DNA of 64,000 bases from an uncultured bacterium. Lineage in GTDB: Bacteria; Bacillota; Clostridia; Lachnospirales; Lachnospiraceae. Every line of letters begins with the position of its first letter. Within the stretch, counting starts at the first letter, position 1. The stretch covers positions 1 to 64,000 of the forward strand of contig CAMSTY010000005.1 of assembly GCA_947063875.1 (NCBI GenBank), read 5' to 3'. The position numbers were made by a program, and so were the translations under genes. Shown one piece after another: positions 34,004-43,615 of this stretch. The notes beneath the pieces are model-generated. The model saw only the letters and a list, made by a program, of their open reading frames with translations. It was not told the DNA's origin and ran no database searches.

Positions 34004-34576
34004 CTAATTGGGGCCGGTTCCTTTTCCCATTCCCATCTCATGTAAGCCAGCCTTCCCCAGTTCATCCCTTGTTTCCTCTCCCCCAATCTCCACTCCTGAA
34101 TACACGATCTTCTCCCGTTCCACAAACCGGTGTATTGCCGGGACACACGCCACTGCTGCCAGAAAAGCAATATCTAACGCCAGCGACGTCACCGTAACCA
34201 CCCACCATAGATCTCCCCAAAAATTAAAGTAAAAAAGATTCGGAAGGCTTCTCACCAGCATCCGTCCAAGTTCCATACTCCGGAAAAGCAGAAATGCCCA
34301 GGCAATTTTCCACTCCTGCTGGATACACACCAGGTAAAATCCATAACAAACCAGCAGATTCACCGGCAGCAGCAATAACATTCCTATGGACTCCACCTCC
34401 AGAATAATACTCACCCCATGCAGGAACATACGGCTGATCAGGATCAGACCCAGCCACATCCTAAGCCGCAGTTCCATATCTACAAATCCCGGATGGAGGC
34501 GTTCCATCGCCATCTTCCTCTCCGCCAGCTGTTCCTTCGACCAAGCCTTCCTTTTTTCCTGCCGATTCTTTGCCAT
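34004..34576 (-). CDS. Hypothetical membrane protein
   Basis: 190 residues. A basic N-terminus (MAKNRQEKRKAWSKEQLAER) is followed by about four hydrophobic segments (for example IGMLLLLPVNLLVCYGFYLV and VVTVTSLALDIAFLAAVACV) and a charged cytoplasmic tail. No domain is recognised. It lies 37 bp after the lipase gene on the same strand and is probably cotranscribed with it. Confidence 0.6.
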   Translation of the reverse strand: MAKNRQEKRKAWSKEQLAERKMAMERLHPGFVDMELRLRMWLGLILISRMFLHGVSIILEVESIGMLLLLPVNLLVCYGFYLVCIQQEWKIAWAFLLFRSMELGRMLVRSLPNLFYFNFWGDLWWVVTVTSLALDIAFLAAVACVPAIHRFVEREKIVYSGVEIGGEETRDELGKAGLHEMGMGKGTGPN

Positions 34577-34613
34577 AATGTTCTCCCCTCTTTTTCCTCA
34601 TCCTGTTTCCATT

Positions 34614-35843
34614 CTAAAATCCCATATCTCCCAGCTTTTTTACCAGCTGAATGTAAAACTCCAGCACCTTGAAATCCCGGTAATCTTCCCTTGTCAGATC
34701 AATCATATCGCCATGGGAGATTCCCCGCAGATAACGGTTTGTCACAACCCCCTGGAAATTCGTCCACTGTGCAGACTCCACCGTCACCAGGCCGTCGTTA
34801 GGGGCATCCAGCACCTTTAAAATCCAATAGGGGACGCAGAGAAGCTTGCTGCTTAATCCGTGCTTCATCAGACTGGCATAGCTCTGATACCAGACTCCTT
34901 TTGCATCCGGATACCGCCGGTTAAACTCCGCGGCATAAGCACAGGAAAGCTGACGGCTTGCCACGTAGGCGTTTGGGTTTTTATCCCCCAGCATCCTGAA
35001 ATATCGGTCAATCAGCCGGCAGACCATGTGGTACATCGGGTCCGGCAGCCGCATCAGGAACTCCACCAAAGCGGAACCCCGGTGCGGAGTGTTAATGGTA
35101 GTCAGAGTGGCCACACAGGGCGCCATTGACAGTCCGCTGACCAGATACCGGGAATCCAGCCCTCCCTTGGAATGGGCGATGATATTCACCTTTTCTGCCC
35201 CGGTTTCTTTCTGGATCTCCCTGATTTTTTCCTGCAGAATCGCGGCATTGTCTTCCACGGTCCCCCAGGCCTCCTGATGCCCGTAAAAAACCCTGGCTCC
35301 GTTTCTTACCAGTTCCCTGGGAATCCGCCCCCAATAATTGAAATAATGAAAATCACGGAAGCCTACGCCGTGTACGAGCAAAAGCGGGTAGCGGGTCTGA
35401 CAGATCTGATGCTCCACGCGCACATCATCGAGGCGAATTTTATGGACATTATGATCGATTTCCTGACATGCCAGTCCTCTTACATACCATGCCAGTCCAT
35501 AATTAAGAAACGGCACCCATATCAGGCTCCAGACAATCAGCCGCTTCATAATGCGCAGCCTTTTGCAGATTAGGCAGAGCCAAAACAAAGAGAGGAACAT
35601 TCCCAGATAACACAGAAGAAAAGCAGCAAGTGAGCCGATCGACGTCCAATGTCTCAAATACCCGAAAAAGTCCCGGAAAACGCCAAATCGCCTCATCTGC
35701 GAGATCATCCAGATCCCCACAGGCGGCGTCAGTATCAGAAATATTGTCAGCGTTCCTGTCAGAAAACGCAGCAGATACAAATGCAGCCGTCCGACCGCAT
35801 CCATAGCCGCCCCCATGGCTGCATCCATTTTTTTCCGTTCCAT
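34614..35843 (-). CDS. Membrane-anchored lipase/esterase-like alpha/beta hydrolase
   Basis: 409 residues. The first 110 or so contain three to four membrane segments (FLTGTLTIFLILTPPVGIWM, SLAAFLLCYLGMFLSLFWL). The soluble part has YPLLLVHGVGFRDF (oxyanion loop), VNIIAHSKGGLDSRYLVSGL with the nucleophile Ser in A-H-S-K-G, and TINTPHRGSALVEF, all typical of class 2/EstA-like lipases. NDGLVTVESAQW and RGISHGDMID hold the likely Asp and His. Substrate unknown; it possibly acts on lipids at the membrane surface. Confidence 0.78.
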   Translation of the reverse strand: MERKKMDAAMGAAMDAVGRLHLYLLRFLTGTLTIFLILTPPVGIWMISQMRRFGVFRDFFGYLRHWTSIGSLAAFLLCYLGMFLSLFWLCLICKRLRIMKRLIVWSLIWVPFLNYGLAWYVRGLACQEIDHNVHKIRLDDVRVEHQICQTRYPLLLVHGVGFRDFHYFNYWGRIPRELVRNGARVFYGHQEAWGTVEDNAAILQEKIREIQKETGAEKVNIIAHSKGGLDSRYLVSGLSMAPCVATLTTINTPHRGSALVEFLMRLPDPMYHMVCRLIDRYFRMLGDKNPNAYVASRQLSCAYAAEFNRRYPDAKGVWYQSYASLMKHGLSSKLLCVPYWILKVLDAPNDGLVTVESAQWTNFQGVVTNRYLRGISHGDMIDLTREDYRDFKVLEFYIQLVKKLGDMGF

Positions 35844-35903
35844 CGCTTGTACCTCCCTTTAGCGTTTCTTCCGACAAGCTTTATTTTCCCTTTTCCGATC
35901 CGC

Positions 35904-36031
35904 CATGCCTTTCACCCGCTCTTTCCTTTCACAGCCGTGCCCTTCACACTCTGTTTCCTTTCACAGTCATGCCTTTCACGCTCTGTTTTCTTTCACAGCC
36001 ATGCCTTTCACCCGCTCTTTCCCTTCACCCT
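35904..36031. repeat. Four tandem 32-bp repeats
   Basis: Units begin at 35904, 35936, 35968 and 36000, each of the form CATGCCTTTCACxCxCT followed by TTTCCTTTCACAGC, with a few substitutions. The last unit runs into the 3' end of the pseudouridine synthase gene (stop at 36008), so that protein's last residues are encoded by the repeat. Confidence 0.85.
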
Positions 36032-37012
36032 GATGGCAGGCCAGTCTGTTTGAGCAAACATCCTTTGAAACCCTTCCGGCACCGGAGCCATAAAGCATTT
36101 CTGGCTTAAAGCGCCAAGCGGCTCTGGCATCCCGGGAAATTTCATCTGAAACGAATGAAGCATCTGGCTGCCAATCCCATACTTTCTTTTTACCTCCGCA
36201 TTCGTTCCCGGATCTCCATACTTATAGTCCCCAGCAATCGGGTGTCCGATTGCTGCCAGATGCGCCCGGATCTGATGCGTCTTGCCGGTGATCAGCTTCA
36301 CCCGCAAAAGAGTATATCCCCCCTGGTAATCCAAAGGCTCATATTCGGTAAATATCGCATCCCCTTTGGCGTCTTTTCCTTCTGTGCACAGTTGCACTGT
36401 CACCCGGTTCGTCCTCTCGTCCTTCACCAGCGTTCCCTGGATCTGATTTTGCCCTTTCACCTTTCCTCTCACTACACAAAGATAATATTTATGCAAGGAA
36501 CGATCCTGCAGCACTGCCGATAAAAGCTGCAGTCCGGCCAAGGATTTCCCGGCGGCCACCAGTCCGCTGGTATTCCGGTCCAGGCGGTTGCAGACCGAAG
36601 GGCGGAAGCTGCGCAAATCCTCCTTCGTAAGCTGCCCCGAAGAAAGAAGGTAATCGATCACATATTCCACCAGTGATTCATCCGTATCCTTTGCCTTCTG
36701 GGAAAGCATTCCCGCCGGCTTATTCACCAGCAGAACATGTTCGTCTTCATATATGATATCCAACGATTTTTTTGCCACCTGCTGCACTTTTATCTGAGAA
36801 AATTTCTCCACGGTTTCGTCCGCCAGAAACAGCCGGATCTGATCGCCCTCTTCCAGCTTTTCCGATCCGTCGCATTTTTGGCCGTTGAGAGTGATGTTCT
36901 TCTTGCGCATCATTTTATAGAGGAACCCTTTTGGGGCAAGATTTAAGTATTTTCCAAGCATCTTATCCAGACGCTGCCCGGCCTCGTTTTTGTTTACTTC
37001 GATTGTCTGCAT
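36008..37012 (-). CDS. RluA-family pseudouridine synthase (RluC/D-like)
   Basis: Converts uridine to pseudouridine, probably in 23S rRNA. 334 residues: N-terminal S4 RNA-binding domain (AGQRLDKMLGKYLNLAPKGF, then NGQKCDGSEKLEEGDQI), then the catalytic domain with LLVNKPAGMLSQ, NRLDRNTSGLVAAGKS (catalytic Asp) and ITGKTHQIRAHLAAIGHP. Its C-terminal tail overlaps a 32-bp tandem repeat. It is the last gene of a minus-strand run starting with the rsmF-like gene. Confidence 0.9.
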   Translation of the reverse strand: MQTIEVNKNEAGQRLDKMLGKYLNLAPKGFLYKMMRKKNITLNGQKCDGSEKLEEGDQIRLFLADETVEKFSQIKVQQVAKKSLDIIYEDEHVLLVNKPAGMLSQKAKDTDESLVEYVIDYLLSSGQLTKEDLRSFRPSVCNRLDRNTSGLVAAGKSLAGLQLLSAVLQDRSLHKYYLCVVRGKVKGQNQIQGTLVKDERTNRVTVQLCTEGKDAKGDAIFTEYEPLDYQGGYTLLRVKLITGKTHQIRAHLAAIGHPIAGDYKYGDPGTNAEVKRKYGIGSQMLHSFQMKFPGMPEPLGALSQKCFMAPVPEGFQRMFAQTDWPAIRVKGKSG

Positions 37013-37057
37013 ATTCCGCCGTCATCCTCCCCGGTGTTATCCCCTTTTTCCCTTTTC

Positions 37058-37624
37058 TCACATTGAAAAACTCTTCAGCAGCGACGCCGCATACTCTGCA
37101 GTCCCGTCATCTGTGGCAAAATCCGCCGGCTTCAGGCTCTCCAGCCGCCGCCAAAAATTCTTTTCCTCGCAGATCAATTTTATCTTCTGCTCCAGCCGGT
37201 TGGCCAAAAGAAGTGCATTCAGCGACCTTTCCGCCTTTGCTATATCTAGTTTTTTCGCCGTACAGTACGCATAAATCCCCTGAGGATGAATGGCAATCAC
37301 ATCCACAGGTATCACATACTCTTTTGTCGTCAAAATCAGGTCATAGAGAATCAGGCAGGCAGCTTCATAGGGTTGCACCCTCTGATGAAATTCTTCCGGC
37401 GGCGTCCGGTAACGCCAGGAAACCAGAAGCGGGGACGCCATATTTGCCATTGGCAGCACGGTCAGAATCGCCATCACGGTCAGAATATTTTTCGCCGCCT
37501 GATTATCCGTCAGGAAACGGGCCAGCAGCTGGGCAAGGATCGCCGCTGCCAGAACCACCGTGATCATCAGACGCATTCGCCGGATGCTGTCCCGGTATCC
37601 ATACCGTCCCTTATCTTTCTTCAT
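37058..37624 (-). CDS. Hypothetical membrane protein conserved in the neighbourhood type
   Basis: 188 residues from ATG 37624 (MKKDKGRYGYRDSIRRM). Two adjacent hydrophobic segments (LMITVVLAAAILAQLLARFL and ILTVMAILTVLPMANMASPL) near residues 20-65, then a soluble domain (YVIPVDVIAIHPQGIYAYCT). It overlaps the SDR gene by 14 bp. No function recognised. Confidence 0.65.
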   Translation of the reverse strand: MKKDKGRYGYRDSIRRMRLMITVVLAAAILAQLLARFLTDNQAAKNILTVMAILTVLPMANMASPLLVSWRYRTPPEEFHQRVQPYEAACLILYDLILTTKEYVIPVDVIAIHPQGIYAYCTAKKLDIAKAERSLNALLLANRLEQKIKLICEEKNFWRRLESLKPADFATDDGTAEYAASLLKSFSM

Positions 37625-38390
37625 GGCCGCCGCCCCTCCTCTCCATCCACGCAAGGATCAGTCTGTGAGGGACCGCCTTGCACAAAACACGAAATCCTTT
37701 CATCGCCATCCCGTACACAGAAATCTCCTTCCCCATCATACTGTCCCTTAACGCCTTACGGACTACGGATTTCGGCTTGGCCATAAACTGCCTCTTATAA
37801 GAAGGCATCTGTCCACAGGTCTCAGCTGTCTCGAAAAATTCCGTTGCCACCGGGCCTGGGCAGACAGCCGTTACCACTATATTCCTCGGCTTCAGTTCCA
37901 CGTTCAGTGCCCGGCTATAGCTGAGCACAAATGCCTTGGTCGCCGCATAAAGCGCAAACCCCGGCTGCGGAAGAAATCCGGCTGCGGAAGCAAACATCAG
38001 AATCCGGCTGTTTTTACTCATGTAAGGAAGCGTCAGATGTGTCAACGCGCACAGCGATTCACAATTGAGCCGCACCATGCCTGTCTCCTCCGGCAGGCCG
38101 GCTGTTCCTACATTGCCGATTTTTCCATATCCGGCGGCATTGACCAGTATCTTTACCTCCGGCTTTCTCTGCTGCAGTTCCCGGCGCAGCACATCCAAAG
38201 AACCCGCTTCGGCCAGATCCAGCAAAAAAATGCGCACAGGAACCGGAACTTCCCTGCGAAGCGCTTCCAGGCGGTCCTTCCTCCGGGCAGCCACCCAGAT
38301 CTCAGCAAGCCCGCCAAACCGGTCCGCAATCTGGATTACTGCCTCCCGGCCCATTCCGGAGGACGCGCCAGTCACGATTGCAATTTTCAT
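37611..38390 (-). CDS. Short-chain dehydrogenase/reductase
   Basis: 259 residues from ATG 38390 (MKIAIVTGASSGMG), preceded by AGGTGACAGAT; the longer frame overlaps ygiQ. Cofactor motif TGASSGMG, ILVNAAGYGKIG (NAG), catalytic Ser in MFASAAGF and YAATK as YxxxK, then VCPGPVATEFF. The C-terminal basic region after KRQFMAKPKSVV resembles DltE/YqjQ-type SDRs. It is transcribed after the ygiQ gene. Substrate unknown. Confidence 0.85.
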   Translation of the reverse strand: MKIAIVTGASSGMGREAVIQIADRFGGLAEIWVAARRKDRLEALRREVPVPVRIFLLDLAEAGSLDVLRRELQQRKPEVKILVNAAGYGKIGNVGTAGLPEETGMVRLNCESLCALTHLTLPYMSKNSRILMFASAAGFLPQPGFALYAATKAFVLSYSRALNVELKPRNIVVTAVCPGPVATEFFETAETCGQMPSYKRQFMAKPKSVVRKALRDSMMGKEISVYGMAMKGFRVLCKAVPHRLILAWMERRGGGHEER

Positions 38391-38395
38391 ATCTG

Positions 38396-40288
38396 TCACC
38401 TTTTTCCTTTCTTCTGATGGACACTGCGAATCGTCTTTTTTCTGCTTTTGGAAGGAGCCTTGGTTTCCCGGAGGCTTCTTTTTTCCGCCAGAGGACGAAC
38501 CAGGCATTTTTTATCGTATCCAATCAGATCTGTCCGCCCGGCAAGCTTTAAAGCTTCCACCACCAGATCGTAATTTTTGGGGTCCCGGTACTGGATCAAA
38601 GCCCGCTGCATGGCTTTCTCATGCGGACTGACCGGCACATACACCTGTTGCATGGTGCGCGGGTCCAGCCCGGTATAGTACATACAGGTGGATATCGTGG
38701 ACGGCGTCGGATAAAAATCCTGCACCTGTTCCGGCATATAGCCAAGTTCCCGCAGATATTCTGCCAGTTCCACCGCTTCTTTCAGCGTGGAACCTGGATG
38801 GGACGACATCAGATAAGGGACCAGATACTGCTCTTTGCCCAGCTGTTCATTCATCCGCTCATATTCCCGGACAAATCTCCGGTACACGGCATTTTCCGGC
38901 TTTCCCATCCGTCCAAGCACGGCATCCGATACATGTTCCGGAGCCACCTTCAGCTGCCCGCTGACATGATACTTGCATAGCTCTCTCAAAAACGCCCGGC
39001 TCTTGTCCGCCAGCAAATAATCAAATCGGATTCCGGAACGGATAAATACCTTTTTCACCTTCGGCAAGGCCCGCAGCTTGCGCAAAAGCGCAATGTAGTC
39101 CTCATGGTCTGCCCTCAGGTTCCCGCACGGTTTGGGAAACAGGCACTGGCGGTTCGGACATGCCCCTTTTTCCTTCTGCTTTTCACAGGCCGGATGGCGA
39201 AAATTCGCCGTAGGCCCTCCCACATCGTGTATATAACCCTTAAAATCCGGTTCCTCAGTCAATTTTACCGCCTCCGCAATCAGCGATTCATGGCTTCTTG
39301 CCTGAATAATACGGCCTTGATGAAAGGTCAGCGCACAAAAACTGCAGGCCCCGAAGCATCCCCGGTTGCTGATCAGGCTGAATTTGATTTCCTGCACTGC
39401 AGGCACCCCGCCTGCCGCTTCATACACCGGATGATAATTCCTCTGATAAGGAAGTGCATAGACCTCATCCATTTCCTCCTGTGACAGGGGTTTTGCCGGC
39501 GGGTTCTGCACCACATATTCCATATAGCCGCGGCTGCTGTAAGGCTCTGCCAGGCGCTTTCCTGTAAAGGGGTCCGTATTGCGGTATTGAATGCCGAAGC
39601 TGCGGGCATATTGGCTTTTGTCCCTTTTCATCTCCTCATAATCCGGCAGCAGTTCATAATCATAGACATTTTCCAGGCTCCGTGTCCGATAGACCGTCCC
39701 GTCCACAAACGTAATCATTTTCACGTCAATTCCGGCATCCAATGCCTCCGCAATCCCGAGGATAGAATGTTCCCCCATCCCATAGGACAGAATGTCTGCC
39801 TGGGAATCCAGCAGGATGGAACGTTTCAGCCGGTTTGACCAGTAATCATAATGTGCCAGGCGCCGCAGGCTGGCTTCTATTCCGCCGATAATGACCGGGA
39901 CATCCTTATACACCGAACGAATCCGGTTGCAGTAGACAATCGTGGCATAGTCCGGCCGTCTGCCCATCTTGCCGCCTGGCGTATACGAATCCTGGCGGCG
40001 GCGTTTCTTTGACACCGAATAGTGATTGACCATGGAATCCATATTGCCTGCTGATACCAGAAATCCCAGCCGCGGCCGGCCCAGAACCCGGAAGCTTTGT
40101 TCATCCCGCCAGTCTGGCTGGGCAATGATACCCACCCGGTATCCTCTCGCCTCCAGAAGCCGGCTGATAATGGCGGTGCCAAAAGAGGGATGATCCACAT
40201 AGGCATCCCCTGTCACATAGACAAAATCGCACTGCTCCCAGCCTCTTTTTTTCATATCCTGCTGACATATCGGCAAAAAATCATCCAT
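38396..40288 (-). CDS. YgiQ family radical SAM protein
   Basis: 630 residues from ATG 40288 ([12 protein letters not shown]), preceded by AAAGGAGACGG. The N-terminal domain is typical of YgiQ ([54 protein letters not shown]). The 4Fe-4S binding CxxxCxxC is in [18 protein letters not shown], and [12 protein letters not shown] is also characteristic. Basic C-terminal tail. The family is widespread; its reaction is not established. Start overlaps the end of the HAD hydrolase gene by 8 bp. Confidence 0.93.
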   Translation of the reverse strand: MDDFLPICQQDMKKRGWEQCDFVYVTGDAYVDHPSFGTAIISRLLEARGYRVGIIAQPDWRDEQSFRVLGRPRLGFLVSAGNMDSMVNHYSVSKKRRRQDSYTPGGKMGRRPDYATIVYCNRIRSVYKDVPVIIGGIEASLRRLAHYDYWSNRLKRSILLDSQADILSYGMGEHSILGIAEALDAGIDVKMITFVDGTVYRTRSLENVYDYELLPDYEEMKRDKSQYARSFGIQYRNTDPFTGKRLAEPYSSRGYMEYVVQNPPAKPLSQEEMDEVYALPYQRNYHPVYEAAGGVPAVQEIKFSLISNRGCFGACSFCALTFHQGRIIQARSHESLIAEAVKLTEEPDFKGYIHDVGGPTANFRHPACEKQKEKGACPNRQCLFPKPCGNLRADHEDYIALLRKLRALPKVKKVFIRSGIRFDYLLADKSRAFLRELCKYHVSGQLKVAPEHVSDAVLGRMGKPENAVYRRFVREYERMNEQLGKEQYLVPYLMSSHPGSTLKEAVELAEYLRELGYMPEQVQDFYPTPSTISTCMYYTGLDPRTMQQVYVPVSPHEKAMQRALIQYRDPKNYDLVVEALKLAGRTDLIGYDKKCLVRPLAEKRSLRETKAPSKSRKKTIRSVHQKKGKR

Positions 40289-41006
40289 TTCCGTCTCCTT
40301 TATCTGTCCTTTCCATCCAGTCCAGCAGCTGAAAATAGTCTTCAATATAATAATCTGCCAACTGCTTTTTCTCGCTTTGCATACCGGCAGAAAAATCATC
40401 TTCTACTGCGCAAACCGTCATTTTGGCTGCCTTGCCCGCCAGAATCCCGGCCGGGACATCCTCAAAAACCATACATTGCTCTGGCCTCACACCCAGCCTC
40501 TGCGCCACATTCAGATAAATATCCGGCGCCGGTTTGCCGGCCGCCACCTCGCAGGCTGTTGCAATCACCTGAAAGAACGACGTTATCCCAAGAGATTTCA
40601 GCACCACATCTACCATCTCTCTGCCATTGCTGGTTGCAATCCCCATAAAAATCCCTTTCTCTTTCAAAAATTCCAAAAATTGCCGGACTCCTGCCTTCAG
40701 CGGCACTTGGCTGCGATATTTCTCAATGCTCATCTCGGTCCATGCCTGTTTGATCTTTTCAATACTGTCCGGGATTGCAAACGTCTCCTTAAAATATACG
40801 GCTGTCTCGGAAAAGCTCATCCCCTCAATCTCTTTTTGCAGCAGCGGCGGACATTCATGGCCATATCTTCCCAGATACTCGATATCGATCGCCTTCCACA
40901 TCCACATGGAATCTACCAGTGTGCCATCCAGATCAAAAATCACCGCCCGCTTATGTAAAAGTTCCTCCCTGATCCCCTGCCCGCTGTCTTCTGATTTTTT
41001 ATCCAC
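40281..41006 (-). CDS. HAD-superfamily hydrolase (beta-phosphoglucomutase-like)
   Basis: 241 residues. Motif [14 protein letters not shown] with the nucleophile Asp, motif [10 protein letters not shown], motif III Lys in [12 protein letters not shown], and motif [18 protein letters not shown]. The cap domain is the four-helix type of the phosphoglycolate phosphatase/beta-phosphoglucomutase group. Likely a small-metabolite phosphatase; exact substrate unknown. Confidence 0.88.
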   Translation of the reverse strand: MDKKSEDSGQGIREELLHKRAVIFDLDGTLVDSMWMWKAIDIEYLGRYGHECPPLLQKEIEGMSFSETAVYFKETFAIPDSIEKIKQAWTEMSIEKYRSQVPLKAGVRQFLEFLKEKGIFMGIATSNGREMVDVVLKSLGITSFFQVIATACEVAAGKPAPDIYLNVAQRLGVRPEQCMVFEDVPAGILAGKAAKMTVCAVEDDFSAGMQSEKKQLADYYIEDYFQLLDWMERTDKGDGNG

Positions 41007-41024
41007 TGTCTCCCTTATCCTTCC

Positions 41025-41789
41025 TTAATCCGTTTTCTGATCCTGAAAGGCGCCTTCCTTCAAGCGCGCCAGTTCTTCCTGTGTCAGACGGCGGTATTCT
41101 CCCGGCAGCAACGTCTCATCCAAAACCAGCGGCCCCATCGAGAGACGCTTTAAATAAACCACCCGGCAACCCATCGCCTCAAACATCCTCTTTACCTGAT
41201 GGTATTTCCCTTCCTGAATCGTCAACAGAATCCGAATCTCCTGCTCTCCCTCATTCTGGTATTCTTCATCTTTTAATAATTCCAGCTTTGCCGGCTGCAC
41301 CGGGGTCCCATCCTCCAGCATCATCCCAGCCGCCATCCGCTCCCTCGCGTCTTTTGGCAGCTGTCCTGCCACCCTGGCAAAATAGACCTTGTCCACATGC
41401 TTTCTGGGCGAAAGCAGACGATGTGCCAGTTCTCCGTCATTCGTCAGCAAAAGCAGTCCTTCCGTATCCACATCCAGCCGCCCCACCGGAAATAAGTCCC
41501 GCCGGTTCTCTCCATCCAGCAGATCCAGCACGGTCCGGTGATGCAGATCCTCCGTAGCCGATATCACCCCCTGGGGTTTGTAAAGCATAATATATTCCCA
41601 CGTATGATACTGTACCGATTTGCCATCCAGCATTACCTGATCCCTATCCGGATCGATCTTTCTGTCCGTCTGTTTCTCAATCTTTCCGTTCACCTGAATC
41701 CGCCCTTTTTTTGCCGCCTGGCGGATCTCAGAGCGGCTTCCTTTCCCCATATCTGCCAGAAAGCGGTCCAAACGTATGTTCATCCCCAT
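41025..41789 (-). CDS. RsuA/RluB-family pseudouridine synthase
   Basis: About 254 residues. S4 domain at the N-terminus (NIRLDRFLADMGKGSRSEI, GRIQVNGKIEKQ), then YIMLYKPQGVISATED, VGRLDVDTEGLLLLTNDGEL with the catalytic Asp, and GKYHQVKRMFEAMGCRV. The ATG at 41789 overlaps the stop of the rsmF-like gene (TAATG), so translation is coupled; an ATG two codons in (41783) is possible. It modifies one uridine of ribosomal RNA. Confidence 0.9.
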   Translation of the reverse strand: MGMNIRLDRFLADMGKGSRSEIRQAAKKGRIQVNGKIEKQTDRKIDPDRDQVMLDGKSVQYHTWEYIMLYKPQGVISATEDLHHRTVLDLLDGENRRDLFPVGRLDVDTEGLLLLTNDGELAHRLLSPRKHVDKVYFARVAGQLPKDARERMAAGMMLEDGTPVQPAKLELLKDEEYQNEGEQEIRILLTIQEGKYHQVKRMFEAMGCRVVYLKRLSMGPLVLDETLLPGEYRRLTQEELARLKEGAFQDQKTD

Positions 41790-43243
41790 TATTGCCACCG
41801 CCATCCCGGATAATATTTGTTCTTCAGGCCCTGGCCAAAAGCCTTGGCCCATCCCAATGGAAAACCGTCCACGCAAACCAGCACCCATCCATCATAGACC
41901 GCTTCTTCTTCACTCAGCAAAAGGCTTTCCCCTTTCAGATAACGAATCACCCGCTCATCTTCTCTCTTCATGGAAAATGTATGGGCAAACTCGTCGGTTC
42001 CCATCGCCATGGCAGCTGCCTGCGACGGTTCAAAGCGCCCTTTTTTCACGCTGCCCAGCAAAAGTCCTGTCCGCAAATACCGCAGCTGCCAGTTTGGATC
42101 AAAGCCTTCCGGCAGCAGGTACACTTGGTCCTCTTTTATCATCATCTTTCCCCGGTCAAATGGATGTCTCAAAAGTCCCTCCCACTTCAGGAAATCGCTG
42201 ATATCGTCTAAAGACCTGACGTCGGCAGGCTCCCTCTTACGTTCTTTCTTTCTGTCATGATTTTTATATTTTGTCTGCCCTTCTCTCTTTTCTACAAGAC
42301 TCTCTGCCGTCTTCTCTTCTGTTCCCTCTTCTGTCCTCTCTCCCGGCTTTCTGACGCTTTCCTCTCTTTTGCGGAACAACGCTGCAAAATGCCCTTCCCC
42401 TTCTACCTTATGCGGAAACAGCCGGATCACCGGACTTTTGTCAAATCCGGCCGACGCCCCTTCCCAGAGGGTTATGGGAAGCAGTTCCATCTCCGGCATA
42501 TTGGCAAGCGCCCATTCCACAATCCCTTCGTCCTCTTCCAGGGAAAACGTGCAGGTAGAATAGACCAGCTCCCCGCCAGGCTTTAGCATCCTGACTGCAT
42601 AGCTTAAGATCTCCCTTTGCAGCGGCACATAATCCTGCGGCCCCTTTTTCTGCCAGCTTTTTATCAGTTCCGGCTCCTTTCGGAACATTCCTTCTCCCGA
42701 GCAGGGAGCATCCACCAAAATCTTATCAAAGGATTCGCCAAATATCTCTGCCAGCCTTCCCGGTTCCTCTGCTGTCACACAGGCATTCGTAATCCCGGCC
42801 ATCTCCAGGTTTTTCAAAAGCGCTTTTGCACGGGATGCGCTGACGTCGTTCGATACCAAAAGTCCCTTCCCTCTCATCTGCGCCCCCAGTTCGGTACTTT
42901 TCCCGCCGGGAGCCGCGCACAAATCCAGCACCCTTTGCCCCGGCTTCACATTCAATATTGCCGCAGGAGCCATGGCGCTCGGCTCCTGAACATAATAAAG
43001 CCCGGCGTAATAGTAAACATCCTTCGCCGGACGGCTGCCCTGCTCACAATAATATCCGTTCGGATTCCACAAAACCGGCCGGATCTCCCACGGAGAAATC
43101 TTCTCCCATTCCTCTGCCGTCAGTTTCGCCGGATTCATCCTAAGCCCCTGCGCAGGGACTCCCTCATAACTCTCCAGCCATTGATCATACTCCTCACCCA
43201 TCAGATCTCTCATCCGCGTCAAAAACAATTCCGGCAATCTCAT
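41789..43243 (-). CDS. rRNA (cytosine-C5-)-methyltransferase, RsmF/NOL1-NOP2-Sun family
   Basis: SAM-dependent methylation of C5 of cytosine in 16S rRNA. About 484 residues from ATG 43243 (MRLPELFLTRMRDLMG); ATG 43306 is an alternative start. LDLCAAPGGKSTELGAQM binds SAM, ILVDAPCSGEGMFRKEPE holds one catalytic Cys and VYSTCTFSLEEDEG the other. The C-terminal third (LPEGFDPNWQLRYLRTGLLL, LLSEEEAVYDGWVLV) is the RsmF-type PUA-like RNA-binding region. It heads the minus-strand run rsmF-rsuA-HAD-ygiQ-SDR-37058-rluA. Confidence 0.9.
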   Translation of the reverse strand: MRLPELFLTRMRDLMGEEYDQWLESYEGVPAQGLRMNPAKLTAEEWEKISPWEIRPVLWNPNGYYCEQGSRPAKDVYYYAGLYYVQEPSAMAPAAILNVKPGQRVLDLCAAPGGKSTELGAQMRGKGLLVSNDVSASRAKALLKNLEMAGITNACVTAEEPGRLAEIFGESFDKILVDAPCSGEGMFRKEPELIKSWQKKGPQDYVPLQREILSYAVRMLKPGGELVYSTCTFSLEEDEGIVEWALANMPEMELLPITLWEGASAGFDKSPVIRLFPHKVEGEGHFAALFRKREESVRKPGERTEEGTEEKTAESLVEKREGQTKYKNHDRKKERKREPADVRSLDDISDFLKWEGLLRHPFDRGKMMIKEDQVYLLPEGFDPNWQLRYLRTGLLLGSVKKGRFEPSQAAAMAMGTDEFAHTFSMKREDERVIRYLKGESLLLSEEEAVYDGWVLVCVDGFPLGWAKAFGQGLKNKYYPGWRWQ

Positions 43244-43306
43244 CCGCTCACACCTTTTTGTTTCCTTCTTTTTGTCTTCCTTTGCTTTTGCAGTTGGTGT
43301 CATCAT

Positions 43307-43615
43307 ATCATAATTTCAACATATTTCATACCCCCTAAAATATTGATAAATTCAGCGTGCTTCCCATCCACCTTATACTGTACCATTCACCATATATCGG
43401 GGAACTGATAATATATCTTTTAATAATTCAACATAAGCCATTGGAATCCCTTTCTTTCTGCTTTCGCTGTACAGGAGATTTCTCATGATACCATAATTTT
43501 GCTCTAAAGAAAATCAACTCGGGAAAAAATAACAAAAACAGAAGCAATTCTTCCCTGATTATGGTATAATGGAAAAAATGACAGGTTATCCAGATTTCAT
43601 AAGGAGAATACATCT
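43307..43615. other. Intergenic region between divergent genes
   Basis: It separates the rsmF-like gene (minus) from the DUF5050-like gene (plus). Apart from the promoter near 43562-43570 I see no gene, RNA or repeat. Confidence 0.5.
43562..43570 (+). promoter_or_regulatory. Extended -10 promoter of the DUF5050-like gene
   Basis: TGGTATAAT gives a perfect TATAAT (43565-43570) with an upstream TGn. The -35 region is poor. The start codon follows 46 bases downstream with AAGGAGAATACATCT before it. Confidence 0.6.

Noticed and set aside
35894..36040. Possible CRISPR array
   Set aside because: The 32-bp units are directly adjacent without spacers, so it is a tandem repeat; no cas genes are present.
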